64,000 bases of DNA, taken from assembly GCA_963565915.1 (NCBI GenBank), contig OY751493.1, positions 806,001-870,000 on the forward strand, given 5' to 3'. A program made the translations under genes and the position numbers. The notes below the pieces were generated by a model. The model saw only the letters and a program-made list of their open reading frames with translations. It searched no databases and was not told the DNA's origin. This document shows positions 11,257 through 22,296 of this stretch, one piece after another; position 1 is the stretch's first letter; every line of letters begins with the position of its first letter. Origin of the DNA: Entoloma clypeatum (lineage: Eukaryota; Basidiomycota; Agaricomycetes; Agaricales; Entolomataceae).

Positions 11257-11902
11257 TCACTTAGAATCCCTGGTAGGTTTCGTAAGTGGAGTATAAGGCT
11301 CTTTAAACTCCATTCGGAGTAGAGCATGGAATTTCTCAAATTCCTGGCGACCAAGTGGCTTGGTAAACATATCAGCCGGATTTTCTGTTCCCGGAACGAA
11401 TCTTGGTTCGATCAATCCATCTTGAACTCTATCGCGTATAGCAAAGTGATGGATTGCTATATGTTTGGTTCTGCCTTCAGTAACTGGGTTTTGCACATTG
11501 AAAATCGCGCCTTGGTTGTCTACATGGAACGGCATTTTGGTAATGTCCTGTAGTCCAAGCTCTCTGAAGAGATGAGTAACCCATTCGCATTCCCGCGAAC
11601 ATTCACTGGCAGCAACCATTTCCGCCTCAGTGGACGAATGTGCCACTGTTTTTTGCTTGCGACTTTTCCAAAGAACAAGTCCTCCTGCAAGCTTAAGGAA
11701 ATATCCCGATTGGGACTTTCTATCAGATGGGTCTGATGCCCAGTCTGAATCTGTCCATGCTTCAAAGGAAGCTTTGGATCGACCATCATACACTATGGAA
11801 TAGTCTTGAGTACCGACAAGATATCTGATAATCCGTAGAGCGTATTTCTCATGCTCTTCGGAAGGATTTGCAGACATTTGTGACATTTTTGCAACTGCAA
11901 AA
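11257..11902 (-). pseudogene. Element C pol, C-terminal RNase H fragment
   Basis: Contains AVAKMSQMSANPSEEH, TDSDWASD, HSSTEAEMVAASECSRE and ENPADMFTKPLGRQEF, the end of copia RNase H. It stops at 11257, just inside the polypurine tract. The upstream half lies beyond element B, at 17687-18836. The fragment's apparent start inside the LTR of element B is an artefact of the insertion. Confidence 0.9.
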
Positions 11903-12212
11903 TGTTGAAGTTCCACCTGGGCGCTAGCCGCAAGTGTACTGAAGCAACCGGCTACAGTGGAAGTACTCTACGATACCGTTCTGACCACTTACATGGATTG
12001 GAGAGGGTGAGGCTGGTGAGAGCGGTTGAGACTGGTAGGAGCGATGGAGGCGGTTAAGAGTCAAGAGACAACTTGTTGATATTGACAGTTTCCTGGTCTT
12101 ATATACCGTACTACTGTTTGTACCAACCAAACAAGTATGTAATGAAGATATGTAAAGGTCACGTGATGTAATCTAATCTAATCTAATCTACGTGATGGGA
12201 AAAGTTTCAACA
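11903..12212 (-). repeat. 3' LTR of element B
   Basis: 310 bp, TG..CA ends, the same TCACGTGA and TATA signals as element A. Reads as identical to 17377-17686, as expected soon after insertion. Confidence 0.92.
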
Positions 12213-12286
12213 CCCCCCCATATTTAGTACATACTTCTAAATACATCTTACTTTTTCCCACATATATATAGGTACTTTTGTTTCGC

Positions 12287-15200
12287 CTAGTTCTTTATCA
12301 GTCCGAAGTACGGGATAAACTTGGAAAAGAGGATTTTCCCCAGATTCTTAGTCAAAAGGTCTGCAGGGTTATTCACTCCTTCGATGAATTCGACCGTAAT
12401 AATTCCTTCGGAGACTTTTTCTCTGACGAAGTGGAATCGCACGTCAATGTGCTTGGATCGCTTCTCAGTTACAGGGTTGGATGCGATAAAGACGGAGCCG
12501 TTGTTATCTCCGTAGATCGGTACTGACCCGATCTGCATTCCAAGTTCGGCAAGCATGCTTCTCAGCCATGTTGCTGCGCGACTGCAATCTGATAGCGCCA
12601 TATACTCTGCTTCTGTAGAAGAGAGGGCGATGGTCTTTTGCGCCGATGATACCCATGTTATCGCTCCAGACGCCAGTGATATGAAGAAGCCGGTGGTAGA
12701 CCTCCTCGTGTTTTCATCTGACGCCCAGTCGGAGTCTGTGAATGCATAGATCCCTTTCCCTGAGTCCCCATCGTACATGATTGCGTAATTTTTCGTTGCC
12801 TTCAAATATCTGCAAATATCCCTAGCCACCTCTAAATGGCGTTTGGTGGGATTTGCGGAAAATTGGGACATTTTGATTACAGCAAAGCAGATGTCAGGCC
12901 TCGTTCCAATCATCAGATATAGGAGTGATCCGATGACGGATTGGTACTTGGATCGGAGTTCCGCATTGGGTTCATCTTCGGACGCCATGGGTTTGTAGCC
13001 CGTAGGGAGTGGCGTATGGGTGGCATTAGATTCGCTCATCCCCATGCGTGCCAGAATTTTCTCAAGGTAAGGTACTTGATCAATGAAGATCTTCTTCCCA
13101 CGTTGCCTTATTTGGATTGAGAGAAATTCCTTTGGTTCCCCATCGGGCGCTAGGTGACCTAGGTCCCTGCATTCCCATGTTGTCATGAAGGCCTTCTTCT
13201 TTTCTAGCGTATATTTCCGGTTTGTGCCGAGAAAAGCAGAGTCGTCGACATAGATGACGGCGATTACAATTTCCCCATTGGTACTTTTGTGAATGAACAC
13301 TCCCGCATCGGAGTGAAGCCGGACAAAGCCGAGCTTTTTCATGGAGGAATCAAGTTCCCTCCACCAGGCTAATGCGGCCTGCTTAAGTCCATATAGAGCT
13401 TTGAATAGTTGGTACACGAGGTGTTCTTTCCCTTTTACTATGTAGCCCTCAGGCTGTCGCATGTAAATGACTTCACGGAGCGTTCCATAGAGGAAGGCTG
13501 ATGAGACGTCCAAAAGAGTCATGAACCACCCTTCAAGGGCTGTCAATGCCAGTATTAGTCGGACGGTTTCATATCTTACGACTGGTGAGAAGATCTGATC
13601 AAAGTCGATCCCTTCTACCTGTGAGAAGCCTTTTGCGACGAGGCGCGCTTTCAGACGCCCATCGGACTTTTCGTTGTAAACCCATTTGTTCCTTAGAGCT
13701 TTCCTCCCTGCAGGCAGGGGTACTAGCTCCGTGATCACCCCGCGGCGTTTGAGCATATCTAGCTCTTTACGTTCAGCCGCATACCAGTCTTCTTTATTTG
13801 GAAGAGGGTATATGTCTTTATGGGACATTTCAACGATGCCAACTTGGACTGATATTGCCTCCATCAGGAGGTCATTCATCCATGCCGTTTGACCGCCCAA
13901 TCTCTGTCTTCGATCTAATTTTTCAAGATCAGACGCTGGAGTGTCTTCCCCATAGATGCTTCCTGGCATCTTCCGAACTCGTCGTTCCCTGATCGGTCGA
14001 TCTGGTACTTGCTCGGGTTGTGGAGTGGGTACTCGCGGTTCGTCATCAGGCTCACTGGCAGGCAGTTCGTTGTCTGATTCAGGTTGATCCTGTTCAATGG
14101 GAACTGGGATATGAGGTGTTTCGTTGTGACTATCGTCATCGTTGCTGCCAGGAATGAGATCCTCAAACTCATCAGCCGGCTCTGGGTTTTCCATTTCTGG
14201 GTGGTTTTCTGGCAACGGGTCAATGTGGCATCTAGGGTACTTGCTTTCATCAAAGATAGCTTTCCCGCCCATGAAAATCGTGTTGGTCTCAGGATCCATG
14301 AAGCGGTATCCTTTGACCCCTGGTTTCGATCCGAGATAAATCATCAATCGGGATCTTGATTCCAGGGAGTTCCTACGTTTCTCCTTTGGGATATATACAT
14401 ATGCCTGACATCCGAATACTCTGACACTAGACATGTCGGGGATCTCATTGGTCACCCTGAAGTAAGGGGTTTTCCATTCAAGACGCTGCATGGGGGTTCT
14501 GTTGTAGAGAAATGCTGCATGTTCCAAACAGAATTCCCACCACATGGGCGGTAAGCATGCATCGAAGCGTAATGCCTGAGATTTTTCCCACAGTGTTCGA
14601 TTGATCCTTTCTGCTCTACCATTCTGTTGGTGCTGATATGGGAGCGTGACATCGATCAGAATTCCATGATCGGCAAGTACATCCTTGTATTCGTCAAATT
14701 CTCCACCTCCATCAACCCGCCACTTCTTAGGGGTAGCGGCAAATTGATTCTGGATCATCGCAAGGAATTGTTTTAGCGCCGTGATGGCACCTGACTTCTT
14801 CCTAAGCAAGACGACCCAGACATGGGATGAAAAATCGTCCAAAAAGGTAAGGAAATATTTGTACTTATGGTACGATGCCGTGGATATCTGCTTCAAATCC
14901 GAATGGATCAAATCAAAGGGTTTGACAGCCCTTGTCACTGAGTTAGGATAAGATTGATTCGGCATTTTCCCTTTTAGACACCCTGTGCAGCTTTCCTGTG
15001 ATTTCTCACGTACTAATGTTTTGGGTACTCCTTTGGTACTGGTGGGAATCTTATTGAGCGCCTGGTCATTTGGGTGGCCAAGGCGTTTGTGCCAGGTTTC
15101 GACAGTGATTTCACTAGAGATCGCATGGATCTGGTCAAGGCGTATTTCAGTGTCTAACCAATAAATAGTTTGTCCGAGAATGTGAGGCGAGAACTGTATT

Positions 15201-17014
15201 TTGTTCTGTCCTTTGGAGATGTTGATTTCTCCACGCATTCCGTCTACTTTGTATCCGTGATTGAGGAAGACACCTAGGGACAATAGGCGTGTGTCCATGT
15301 CCGGAATGTAGAATACAGGTCGGAGAAGGTGGGTTTTTACTTCCCCATTTAGGGTATGCCGTACTGGAACGGCCCCAACTCCGAGAATTTCCAGTTTCTT
15401 TCCCTTTTCAGCTGTTTGGACAAATCGCTTAGCCTTGAGAGGCCTGTAGTACGCGAAGTCCTTGAACTCATGGGTAAAGTGTAACGAGGCACCGGAGTCT
15501 AAGATCCATTGTGCACGTTCTTTCTCCTTACAGTGTGTGCATGACGCAAAGTGCTTTGTATATTTTTTATATAGATTGTTGTCAATGTGATCCATACATT
15601 CTGCACTAGTACTAGCTAATATTTTACACGTCTGTAAGGAGGTGTTATTAGCTTTCCTTAATTGGTCAGATTCAGGAGAGGAAGATGACGAACCGTCAAG
15701 TTCAATGAGCCCATCTTCGAATTGGTCCGGCCCCATACGCTCGCTCTGATGGTCTATGTCCATCATCCTAAGGGTTTGGTCCAGCGGCGGAGTAACTCGA
15801 CGCTGCTTGGACGGTCTTTCGTCTTCTTCTGGGATAATCGTATCCAGAATGCGAAGGTTTGACCCTGAGGGGCGAGCACCAATGCCGCGTGCGAGTTTGC
15901 GAACATGGTCGTTTTTCTTCCACACGGACGGCTTGCCCGAAGGAAGCCCGGTGTACTGGGATGGAGGCGGGTTCATTTGCTGAAGTAGCGACTGCATCCG
16001 CTGAGAGTCTGGCTGTGCAGTACTTGTTGTTTTCCCGCGCCCAGTGACGGTGGTGAAGGACGGTGGCGGAAGAGGAGGGAAGTGGATGGCGGGAGCAACA
16101 AACTCAACCGTTTCCTCCACATGTTCGGACGCGTTGTCCGCAGTGTTGGCGCTTTTCTTCTGATTGCGCCAACGTCCCTTTCCCTTCTTCTTCTCAGAAG
16201 CGGTACTTGGGTCGGCCGAGTTAGGCTGCTCGTCAGCATCGTTCTGCGAGGTACTCGGCTTTTGCTGCCTTTCCCATTTGGGGTCCTGTCCCTTGCGCTT
16301 TGTCCCGGAGATTTTCCGGGCCTGCTCGTTGGACGCCCGAGTAGACCCTACTGCATACTTGCGCCGGTATTCAGAGATGATGCTTTCGGCGACGGCCTTG
16401 TAGGTGAAATCGTCGGCGTCATAGACCTGGAAAAGGGCGGTGGAGAGTGATGACCAGGCGTCGGGGATTGCATTGGCCAGGATCATTGCCTGCATCAGAT
16501 CGGGAACGACAAACTTCGAATCGGCGAGCCGGGCGAAAAGAGACCCCAGGCGTTCAATCTCAGGCACGGGGTCGCGTCCAGAGAGCTTGTAGGTGGCGGC
16601 GGCCTTGAAGTCGCCGAAGATGATGGCCGGGGATACTTTGGAGTAGTTATCTTTTAGCTCCTTCCATGCGTCAAGTGCCGAGGTGCTATCCTTGATGTGG
16701 CGTCTGATCGCCTCAGAGACTTTCAGGCGTATCGCCCCGAGAGCTACGTCGTCGTCCCTGACCCAGGCTTTTTCTTCCTTACGGAAGCCGGGCTGGTCGA
16801 TTGTGGTAGTCAGTACAGGGGGAGCAGCGGCGGTGGGACCAGGGGTGGAGACCGTGGTGGTGAAGTCAGCGATCACGGGACGAGTGATGTCGCCAGAGAC
16901 AATGCGCCAGACTCCTTGATGGAGGAGGTAAGACTTCATTTTTTCGGCCCAGCTCTGGTAGTCGATACCGTCGAAGGGGGTGATGATGTCAAGAGCAGAG
17001 CGAGAGGTAGACAT
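12287..17014 (-). CDS. Gag-pol polyprotein of element B (Ty1/copia)
   Basis: A single 1575-residue frame. I chose the ATG at 17014 (MSTSRSALDI) because the longer frame would begin at a TTG and element A starts at the same ATG. Gag occupies roughly residues 1-450 and has an SWAEKMKSYLL core. The protease motif WILDSGAS is near 507. The integrase acidic triad sits in HSDLK (~703), VDGGGE (~766) and NGRAE (~800). Reverse transcriptase has its YVDD near 1255 and RNase H has TDSDWAS near 1428. The frame ends in NLGKILFSKF-type copia termini. Gag lacks a canonical zinc knuckle; a basic KKKGKGRWRNQKK stretch and an H-x3-C-x2-C motif before the protease may bind RNA instead. All catalytic motifs are intact. 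There is no frameshift between gag and pol. Confidence 0.95.
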   Translation of the reverse strand: MSTSRSALDIITPFDGIDYQSWAEKMKSYLLHQGVWRIVSGDITRPVIADFTTTVSTPGPTAAAPPVLTTTIDQPGFRKEEKAWVRDDDVALGAIRLKVSEAIRRHIKDSTSALDAWKELKDNYSKVSPAIIFGDFKAAATYKLSGRDPVPEIERLGSLFARLADSKFVVPDLMQAMILANAIPDAWSSLSTALFQVYDADDFTYKAVAESIISEYRRKYAVGSTRASNEQARKISGTKRKGQDPKWERQQKPSTSQNDADEQPNSADPSTASEKKKGKGRWRNQKKSANTADNASEHVEETVEFVAPAIHFPPLPPPSFTTVTGRGKTTSTAQPDSQRMQSLLQQMNPPPSQYTGLPSGKPSVWKKNDHVRKLARGIGARPSGSNLRILDTIIPEEDERPSKQRRVTPPLDQTLRMMDIDHQSERMGPDQFEDGLIELDGSSSSSPESDQLRKANNTSLQTCKILASTSAECMDHIDNNLYKKYTKHFASCTHCKEKERAQWILDSGASLHFTHEFKDFAYYRPLKAKRFVQTAEKGKKLEILGVGAVPVRHTLNGEVKTHLLRPVFYIPDMDTRLLSLGVFLNHGYKVDGMRGEINISKGQNKIQFSPHILGQTIYWLDTEIRLDQIHAISSEITVETWHKRLGHPNDQALNKIPTSTKGVPKTLVREKSQESCTGCLKGKMPNQSYPNSVTRAVKPFDLIHSDLKQISTASYHKYKYFLTFLDDFSSHVWVVLLRKKSGAITALKQFLAMIQNQFAATPKKWRVDGGGEFDEYKDVLADHGILIDVTLPYQHQQNGRAERINRTLWEKSQALRFDACLPPMWWEFCLEHAAFLYNRTPMQRLEWKTPYFRVTNEIPDMSSVRVFGCQAYVYIPKEKRRNSLESRSRLMIYLGSKPGVKGYRFMDPETNTIFMGGKAIFDESKYPRCHIDPLPENHPEMENPEPADEFEDLIPGSNDDDSHNETPHIPVPIEQDQPESDNELPASEPDDEPRVPTPQPEQVPDRPIRERRVRKMPGSIYGEDTPASDLEKLDRRQRLGGQTAWMNDLLMEAISVQVGIVEMSHKDIYPLPNKEDWYAAERKELDMLKRRGVITELVPLPAGRKALRNKWVYNEKSDGRLKARLVAKGFSQVEGIDFDQIFSPVVRYETVRLILALTALEGWFMTLLDVSSAFLYGTLREVIYMRQPEGYIVKGKEHLVYQLFKALYGLKQAALAWWRELDSSMKKLGFVRLHSDAGVFIHKSTNGEIVIAVIYVDDSAFLGTNRKYTLEKKKAFMTTWECRDLGHLAPDGEPKEFLSIQIRQRGKKIFIDQVPYLEKILARMGMSESNATHTPLPTGYKPMASEDEPNAELRSKYQSVIGSLLYLMIGTRPDICFAVIKMSQFSANPTKRHLEVARDICRYLKATKNYAIMYDGDSGKGIYAFTDSDWASDENTRRSTTGFFISLASGAITWVSSAQKTIALSSTEAEYMALSDCSRAATWLRSMLAELGMQIGSVPIYGDNNGSVFIASNPVTEKRSKHIDVRFHFVREKVSEGIITVEFIEGVNNPADLLTKNLGKILFSKFIPYFGLIKN

Positions 17015-17376
17015 TGTAGATGAATCTAAGAAAGGGTTCCCAATCAGTGATGTGTTATGAATATGATTCAAGAAAACAATTAAATGATTCCTTATGACAT
17101 ATTCCCTTTAGGAATAGCGGTCACGGGAAAACCCTTTATATGTCAGAGACGTATAAGGTGCGATCAACGTTTCCACATGGAGTGTACTAGGTCAATCCCC
17201 TTAGGGACGTCTCATGACAGGTACTTGTCGTAATGACGTTCCCAGGTTCATATGTGAAGAAGTAAGACTCAGAACCTGGATCTTTCGATCGGTTCCTTGC
17301 CAACCAGGGTAGAGTGGGCAGGTACTCGCTGTTGCCAGCGTTTCCCAAGTCCCTCTGCTATCCGGGGCCCATAACC

Positions 17377-17686
17377 TGTTGAAGTTCCACCTGGGCGCTA
17401 GCCGCAAGTGTACTGAAGCAACCGGCTACAGTGGAAGTACTCTACGATACCGTTCTGACCACTTACATGGATTGGAGAGGGTGAGGCTGGTGAGAGCGGT
17501 TGAGACTGGTAGGAGCGATGGAGGCGGTTAAGAGTCAAGAGACAACTTGTTGATATTGACAGTTTCCTGGTCTTATATACCGTACTACTGTTTGTACCAA
17601 CCAAACAAGTATGTAATGAAGATATGTAAAGGTCACGTGATGTAATCTAATCTAATCTAATCTACGTGATGGGAAAAGTTTCAACA
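17377..17686 (-). repeat. 5' LTR of element B
   Basis: 310 bp. Followed on the minus strand by the primer site GGTTATGGGCCCCGG (17362-17376) and a ~360-nt leader before the gag ATG at 17014. Confidence 0.92.
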
Positions 17687-20600
17687 CAAAAGCAATGTCC
17701 GGTCTCGTTCCAATGGACAAGTACAACAATGATCCAATGATCATTTGGTACCTTGTTTTGAGTGTGGGATTCACCTCCCCCTCATTTGGTGCAGGGTAAT
17801 AACCCTTTGGGAGTGGAGTGTCAGCAGCCTTTGCATTTTCTAAGCCAAAGCGCTTAATGATCTTCTTCAGGTATTCTGACTGATCGATTGTTACGATCTG
17901 CTTTTCCGAATCTTGTCGTATTCTCATACGCAAGAATTCTTTAGCAATACCAAGATCACGACTTTCCCATTTATTTTTAAAGTCAGATTTTATCTTGCGA
18001 ACAAGATCTGGGTTTGATCCCATGAACAGGCCGTCATCAACATAGATCAAAGCGATTATTAAATCACCTGATTGTTTGTTGTGGTAAACAAAGACGCCTG
18101 AGTCAGTTCTACAGCGAGTAAAACCTAGCTTCTCCATTGATGCATTGAGCGCGATCCACCACGCTCTTGCCGCCTGTTTTAGGCCATAGAGTGCTTTTAA
18201 TAAACAGATGACCTTCCGTTCTTGGCCTTTGACAACAAAGCCTTCGGGTTGATTCATATAGATTTCTTCATTGAGCTCTCCATAGAGAAAAGCTGATTTG
18301 ACATCTACTCCTTCAATCACCCATCCTTCAAGCGCAGCTACGGCGAAGAGGATCCGGATAGTCTCGAAACGTATCACGGGTGAGAAGATCTCATCAAAAT
18401 CGATACCCTCGATCTGTGAGAAACCCTTGGCAACGAGTCGTGCCTTCTTTCGTCCGTCAGTTTTAACGTCGAATACCCATCGATTTCTGATGGTTTTACG
18501 ACCTTTAGGTAGGTCAACCAACTTAAAGACATTGCGCTTCCGGAGGGCTTCTAGTTCCTCACGGCATGCTGCTTTCCATTCAAGCTTTTCCTTTTCAGGT
18601 AGCTTATTTATGTCCTTCATTTGCCAAGACTTTGGGTCTTGTGGAATTTCGTCACATGCAGGGATTGCTTTAGATAGCAAGTGCGCAAGCATTTGTGACT
18701 GTCCTCCCCCTTCCCTAATATAGAGTGATTCCTCCATATCTATATCCAAATTCGGATTGGAATTGTTCTGATACATCTGAGGATCAGCGGAGCTAGTTGA
18801 TGGAACAGCACCAGATTGCTGGGGTCTGGTCTCCGATCAGGGATTATAGGCGTATCGCCGTGAATCCTCCTGAACGGTTCTGCTCCAATCACGCTGATTT
18901 TGACGCAAGGCCTCAGCCGGGTCATTCCCATAAACATTTCCAGGACGCTGGGGTATAACCCGAGTACGACGAGGACGATCAGTTTGTGGACGATAATCGC
19001 CTGGTAAGGTACGATCATTGTTTGGTGCATCTATGCGCACACATTTCCCTGGATTGCGAGTCCGGGGAACCCACTGTTGATTTTCAGCGGTGTCCTGTCT
19101 GTTTGTTCCATCAGAAGTCTGATTGGAACTTTCGGGAAGCTGACCAGTTTGGTCGCTATTTGTATCAGGGAGGTTATGATTGTCATCATGGGTTCCTGGA
19201 TTAGACGGGTAATGTGAACCGCCAGGACCATGTGCATCATTGTCTTCCGAATGGAAATCATCGGTTGGTAAATCAGACGGGCCATCATGTCCATTTGCAT
19301 CATCGTTTCCCATATCGTCTAATGTTGGATCATGGTATTGTGTTATCGAAGGTATTTTGTTCAATGTAGAACATTTTGGGAACAGCTGTTCATCAAACAT
19401 TGCTGTGACACCTATGAAGACCACGTTGTTTGACATCCACATAAACTGGTAACCTTTAGTTCCAGTTTTAAATCCGATGAAGATCATCAGCTCGGATTTA
19501 GCGGTGGTAGTACGAACTTCTTTCGGAAGAAAGACATAAGCACCACATCCAAAAACGTGTAGGTTCGACACATCAGGCTTTTCCTTTTTAAGGGACTCAT
19601 ACGGAGTAAGCCATCCATGTCTTTTCAATGGAGTTCGGTTATACAAGTGAAGTGCATGTTCTACCGCAAATTGAATCCATATTTCGGGTAGGCAAGCATC
19701 ATGCAACATAGCAAGTGCTTTATCCATTAAAGTTCTGTTGAAACGTTCCGCACGACCGTTTTGTTGTGGCTGGTGCGGCACAGTAACTTCACCCTGGATT
19801 CCCATCTCACGCATATCTGCTTGGAAAGGGACAAACTCACCGCCGCCATCAAAACGCCAAGTTTTAATTGTCGTATTGAATTGGTTTTTAACCATGGCAT
19901 TAAAATCACGAAGTGCAGAGTGTGCATCGGATTTTAGTCTCAATAAAGAGATCCAGGCATGTGATGTGTAGTCATCAACAAAGCTGATATAATAATTATA
20001 TTTGCTATAAGTCGCCTTCTTGAATTGCTTTAAATCCGAATGGATTAGCTCAAGAGGTGCTTTAGCGCATGTCTGAGATGGTGGGAAAGATTTTGAAGGC
20101 ATCTTTCCAAGAGCGCATCCTTTGCAGGGTCGCTCAGTGGACGGTTTGTCCACTCCATTGAAACCTTTGACATGTTTAGAAGCATGTCGTAGTACTTCAT
20201 GTGAAGGGTGTCCGAATCGCTTGTGCCAAGTGTCATAATCAACAGACTGTGAGACACTAAGACTAACCAAGTGTATTTGTTCCTCTTTAATGATCGTGGC
20301 GTTTAGCCAATAAATTGATTCATTTGCCTTATGAGGATAACACATAAACAAAGGAAGACCTGAATTGGTCTTTAGCGTGATCGAACCAAATCGTCCGCTA
20401 ATTTCATTTCCTTGTTTAAGGATCTCGCCTACAGATAAAAGACGAACGTCTAAATCTGGTATATAATAAACGGGTGATAGACGAGTTATTTTGTTTTGTT
20501 TTCTCCCGTTTTTCTTGATGGTGTGATTAATCAACACCGTCCCTTGTCCAAGGATCTGAATAGTGTGACCTTTCTGTGCAATTTGCACAGATTGACGATC

Positions 20601-21137
20601 TTTTAGTGGGGTATACTCAATGAAATCATTGATATCATAAGTAAAGTGCAATGATGCTCCTGAATCAAGAATCCAATTGGATTGATTCTGTTTCTTACAT
20701 TCAGCACAATTCGCATAATGAGAATTTATTTGCGCTATAAGCGCATGTACAGCAGATGATAAAAATACATTGGACCGCTGTCCATTCACTCGTCTCCAAA
20801 GAGGCTTCTGTGAAGTATTTGTTAACTGCATTGTACGTGCTTTTGAATGTGAAACATACCCCATGTCGTCGTTGTTTCCATCACCACGGGAAACTTCATA
20901 CTCCATATAGTCATTGACGTATCCTTCATCATAATAGCCCCTTATGGTGGGGGCTATGTCTTCTGTCTCCATCTCATTGGCCCAGCTGATTCTACTCAGC
21001 GTTTCTTCGAAAACCGGAATGCAGTGATTCCGGGGGTCCATTGTCGGAGGCGCTGAGAGCGGCCTTGATGTTGCAGCTTCATTACGCTGAAGCGCAGGGA
21101 CCTCGACGAGGCGAGTTAGATTCTGAGCTGTTGGAGG
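17687..21137 (-). pseudogene. Element C protease-integrase-reverse transcriptase segment
   Basis: Minus-strand frame with protease WILDSGAS, pre-integrase WHKRFGHPS, integrase HSDLK, FDGGGE and NGRAE, and reverse transcriptase with YVDDGLF. It is broken by a TGA at 18837-18839 that lies in frame, as the downstream pol continues without a shift to 17687. The frame then stops at the element B insertion and resumes at 11902. The poly-lysine start of the open frame near 21191 is the LINE's poly-T tract and is not part of this gene. About 25 percent of the segment is an acidic, Asn/Asp/Pro-rich linker between integrase and reverse transcriptase. Confidence 0.9.
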
Positions 21138-21149
21138 GACACCAATGCT

Positions 21150-21150
<1 letters not shown>

Positions 21151-21185
<35 letters not shown>

Positions 21186-22283
21186 CAACAATTTGTATAG
21201 CGGTATACTAAGGGTACAGTCCGCTTGACATAGAGTAAACTACATCGGTCCGAGGACCTACGTACGCAAGAAGAACAAGCGGCGCAAAGCTCCGTCGAGC
21301 TGTTGAGTCCTCACGCCAGGACGGGGGAGTTTGTTATAAACAAACGCGTTAGTATGCGCACCCGAATATTCGGCCGCGCGGTACAAGAGCACTCCAACCT
21401 TGTGAGGTTGGCCGTTAGCGGCGCTGGGGGGTGTCTGCGCCCTGCCCCCCAAAGAAGCGCCTGTGCGGTTCTTATCCTTCGATCGCGTTCGCTTGCCAGA
21501 GGGGGCTGCACCCCTTTGAACCCAGCGCGCTACCACGCGACTACCGCCGACGGTTGTGTTGGGCGTTGGACGATCCCGGAAGGCAAATGCCCCTGGGTTA
21601 TCCATGATAAATTTCCCGAAGACGTCCCAGGTGGGGGAATTCCTCGAGAAGGTGGGCATGTCTGGTGGCCTGGTGGGGTGGTGCAGACATTTGTAGAAAA
21701 CGTGGGCGAAGTCCTCGACGGACCCCAGACCACAGTCGCATTGTTCAACTTTGTCACCGATGTTGAACCTATGTCTATAGTGGCCAATTGGGGCGTGGCT
21801 GGTGAGGCCGCGGACCATTTGTGCCGTGAGGGATTGGGAGTGACCCACATCCTTAAGCCATGTACCGCCCTTGAGATGGGACGGCTTCATACGTTTGGCC
21901 CGAGCGTGGTCTTGGCGTCTGACGCACGATCTCGGGAATTGATAGTGTCGGCCGACATACTTGGGGGACTGGTACAGATTGTCCCAGTCACCGAGCATGT
22001 CGTCCGTGAATTGCTTCGTGTTGAAGTCAAGGGATCTGGAGGCCGACTCGCCACACTCAATGCGAATCGAGGAGGCGAAGTCATGCACTGCACGGTGGGG
22101 TTCGAATCCATGGTCCGAAGAATCGGGGACATGGTGAAAGATGACCTTGGAATTCAGACCAGGTTCCTCAAACCAAGGAATCAGGTTGCTGATGATAGCA
22201 AGCGCAGTTGCCTGCGAGGAGTGGAGATCCGGGTCTGTGGCGCGCCGAATGGCGTTGACAGAGTCGGTGAAAATATGGATTAC
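21151..22283 (-). mobile_element. 5'-truncated LINE inserted in element C
   Basis: A run of 35 T (21151-21185) is the poly-A tail of a minus-strand non-LTR element. GACACCAATGCTG occurs on both sides (21138-21150 and 22284-22296), a 13-bp target duplication typical of target-primed reverse transcription. Only the last ~1.1 kb of the element is present. The pure tail points to a fairly recent insertion. Confidence 0.9.
21258..22282 (-). pseudogene. LINE ORF2 C-terminus: RNase H and terminal zinc motif
   Basis: The open frame begins inside the RNase H domain (IFTDSVNAIRRAT, then VIFHHVPDSSDHG), extends through SLTAQMVRGLTSHAPIG, and carries the C-x-C-G...H-x3-C motif (CDCGLGSVEDFAHVFYKC) found at the end of fungal LINE ORF2 proteins. 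It ends at 21258, some 70 bp before the poly-A tract. The reverse transcriptase and endonuclease are absent, so it is a dead fragment. Presence of RNase H argues for a Tad1/I-type clade. Confidence 0.85.
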
Positions 22284-22296
22284 GACACCAATGCTG

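Larger units (their letters stand above)
11903..17686 (-). mobile_element. Copia element B, young and apparently intact, nested in C
   Basis: A 5784-bp element of the same family as A, on the minus strand, with the target duplication CAAAA at 11898-11902 and 17687-17691. The two 310-bp LTRs (11903-12212 and 17377-17686) read as identical. The single gag-pol frame has no stop. Primer site (17362-17376, same 15 bases as A) and polypurine tract (12213-12227, minus strand) are present. This is the best candidate for a recently active element. Confidence 0.95.

Noticed and set aside
17015..17071. Longer start for the element B polyprotein
   Set aside because: The first codon would be TTG, and element A begins at the ATG equivalent to 17014.
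21151..21191. Poly-lysine N-terminus of the minus-strand frame ending at 18837
   Set aside because: It is the translation of the LINE's poly-A tail. The element C frame really begins after the LINE insertion site.
22095..22115. GGTTCGAATCC resembling a tRNA B box
   Set aside because: It is inside the LINE coding frame and has no matching A box.
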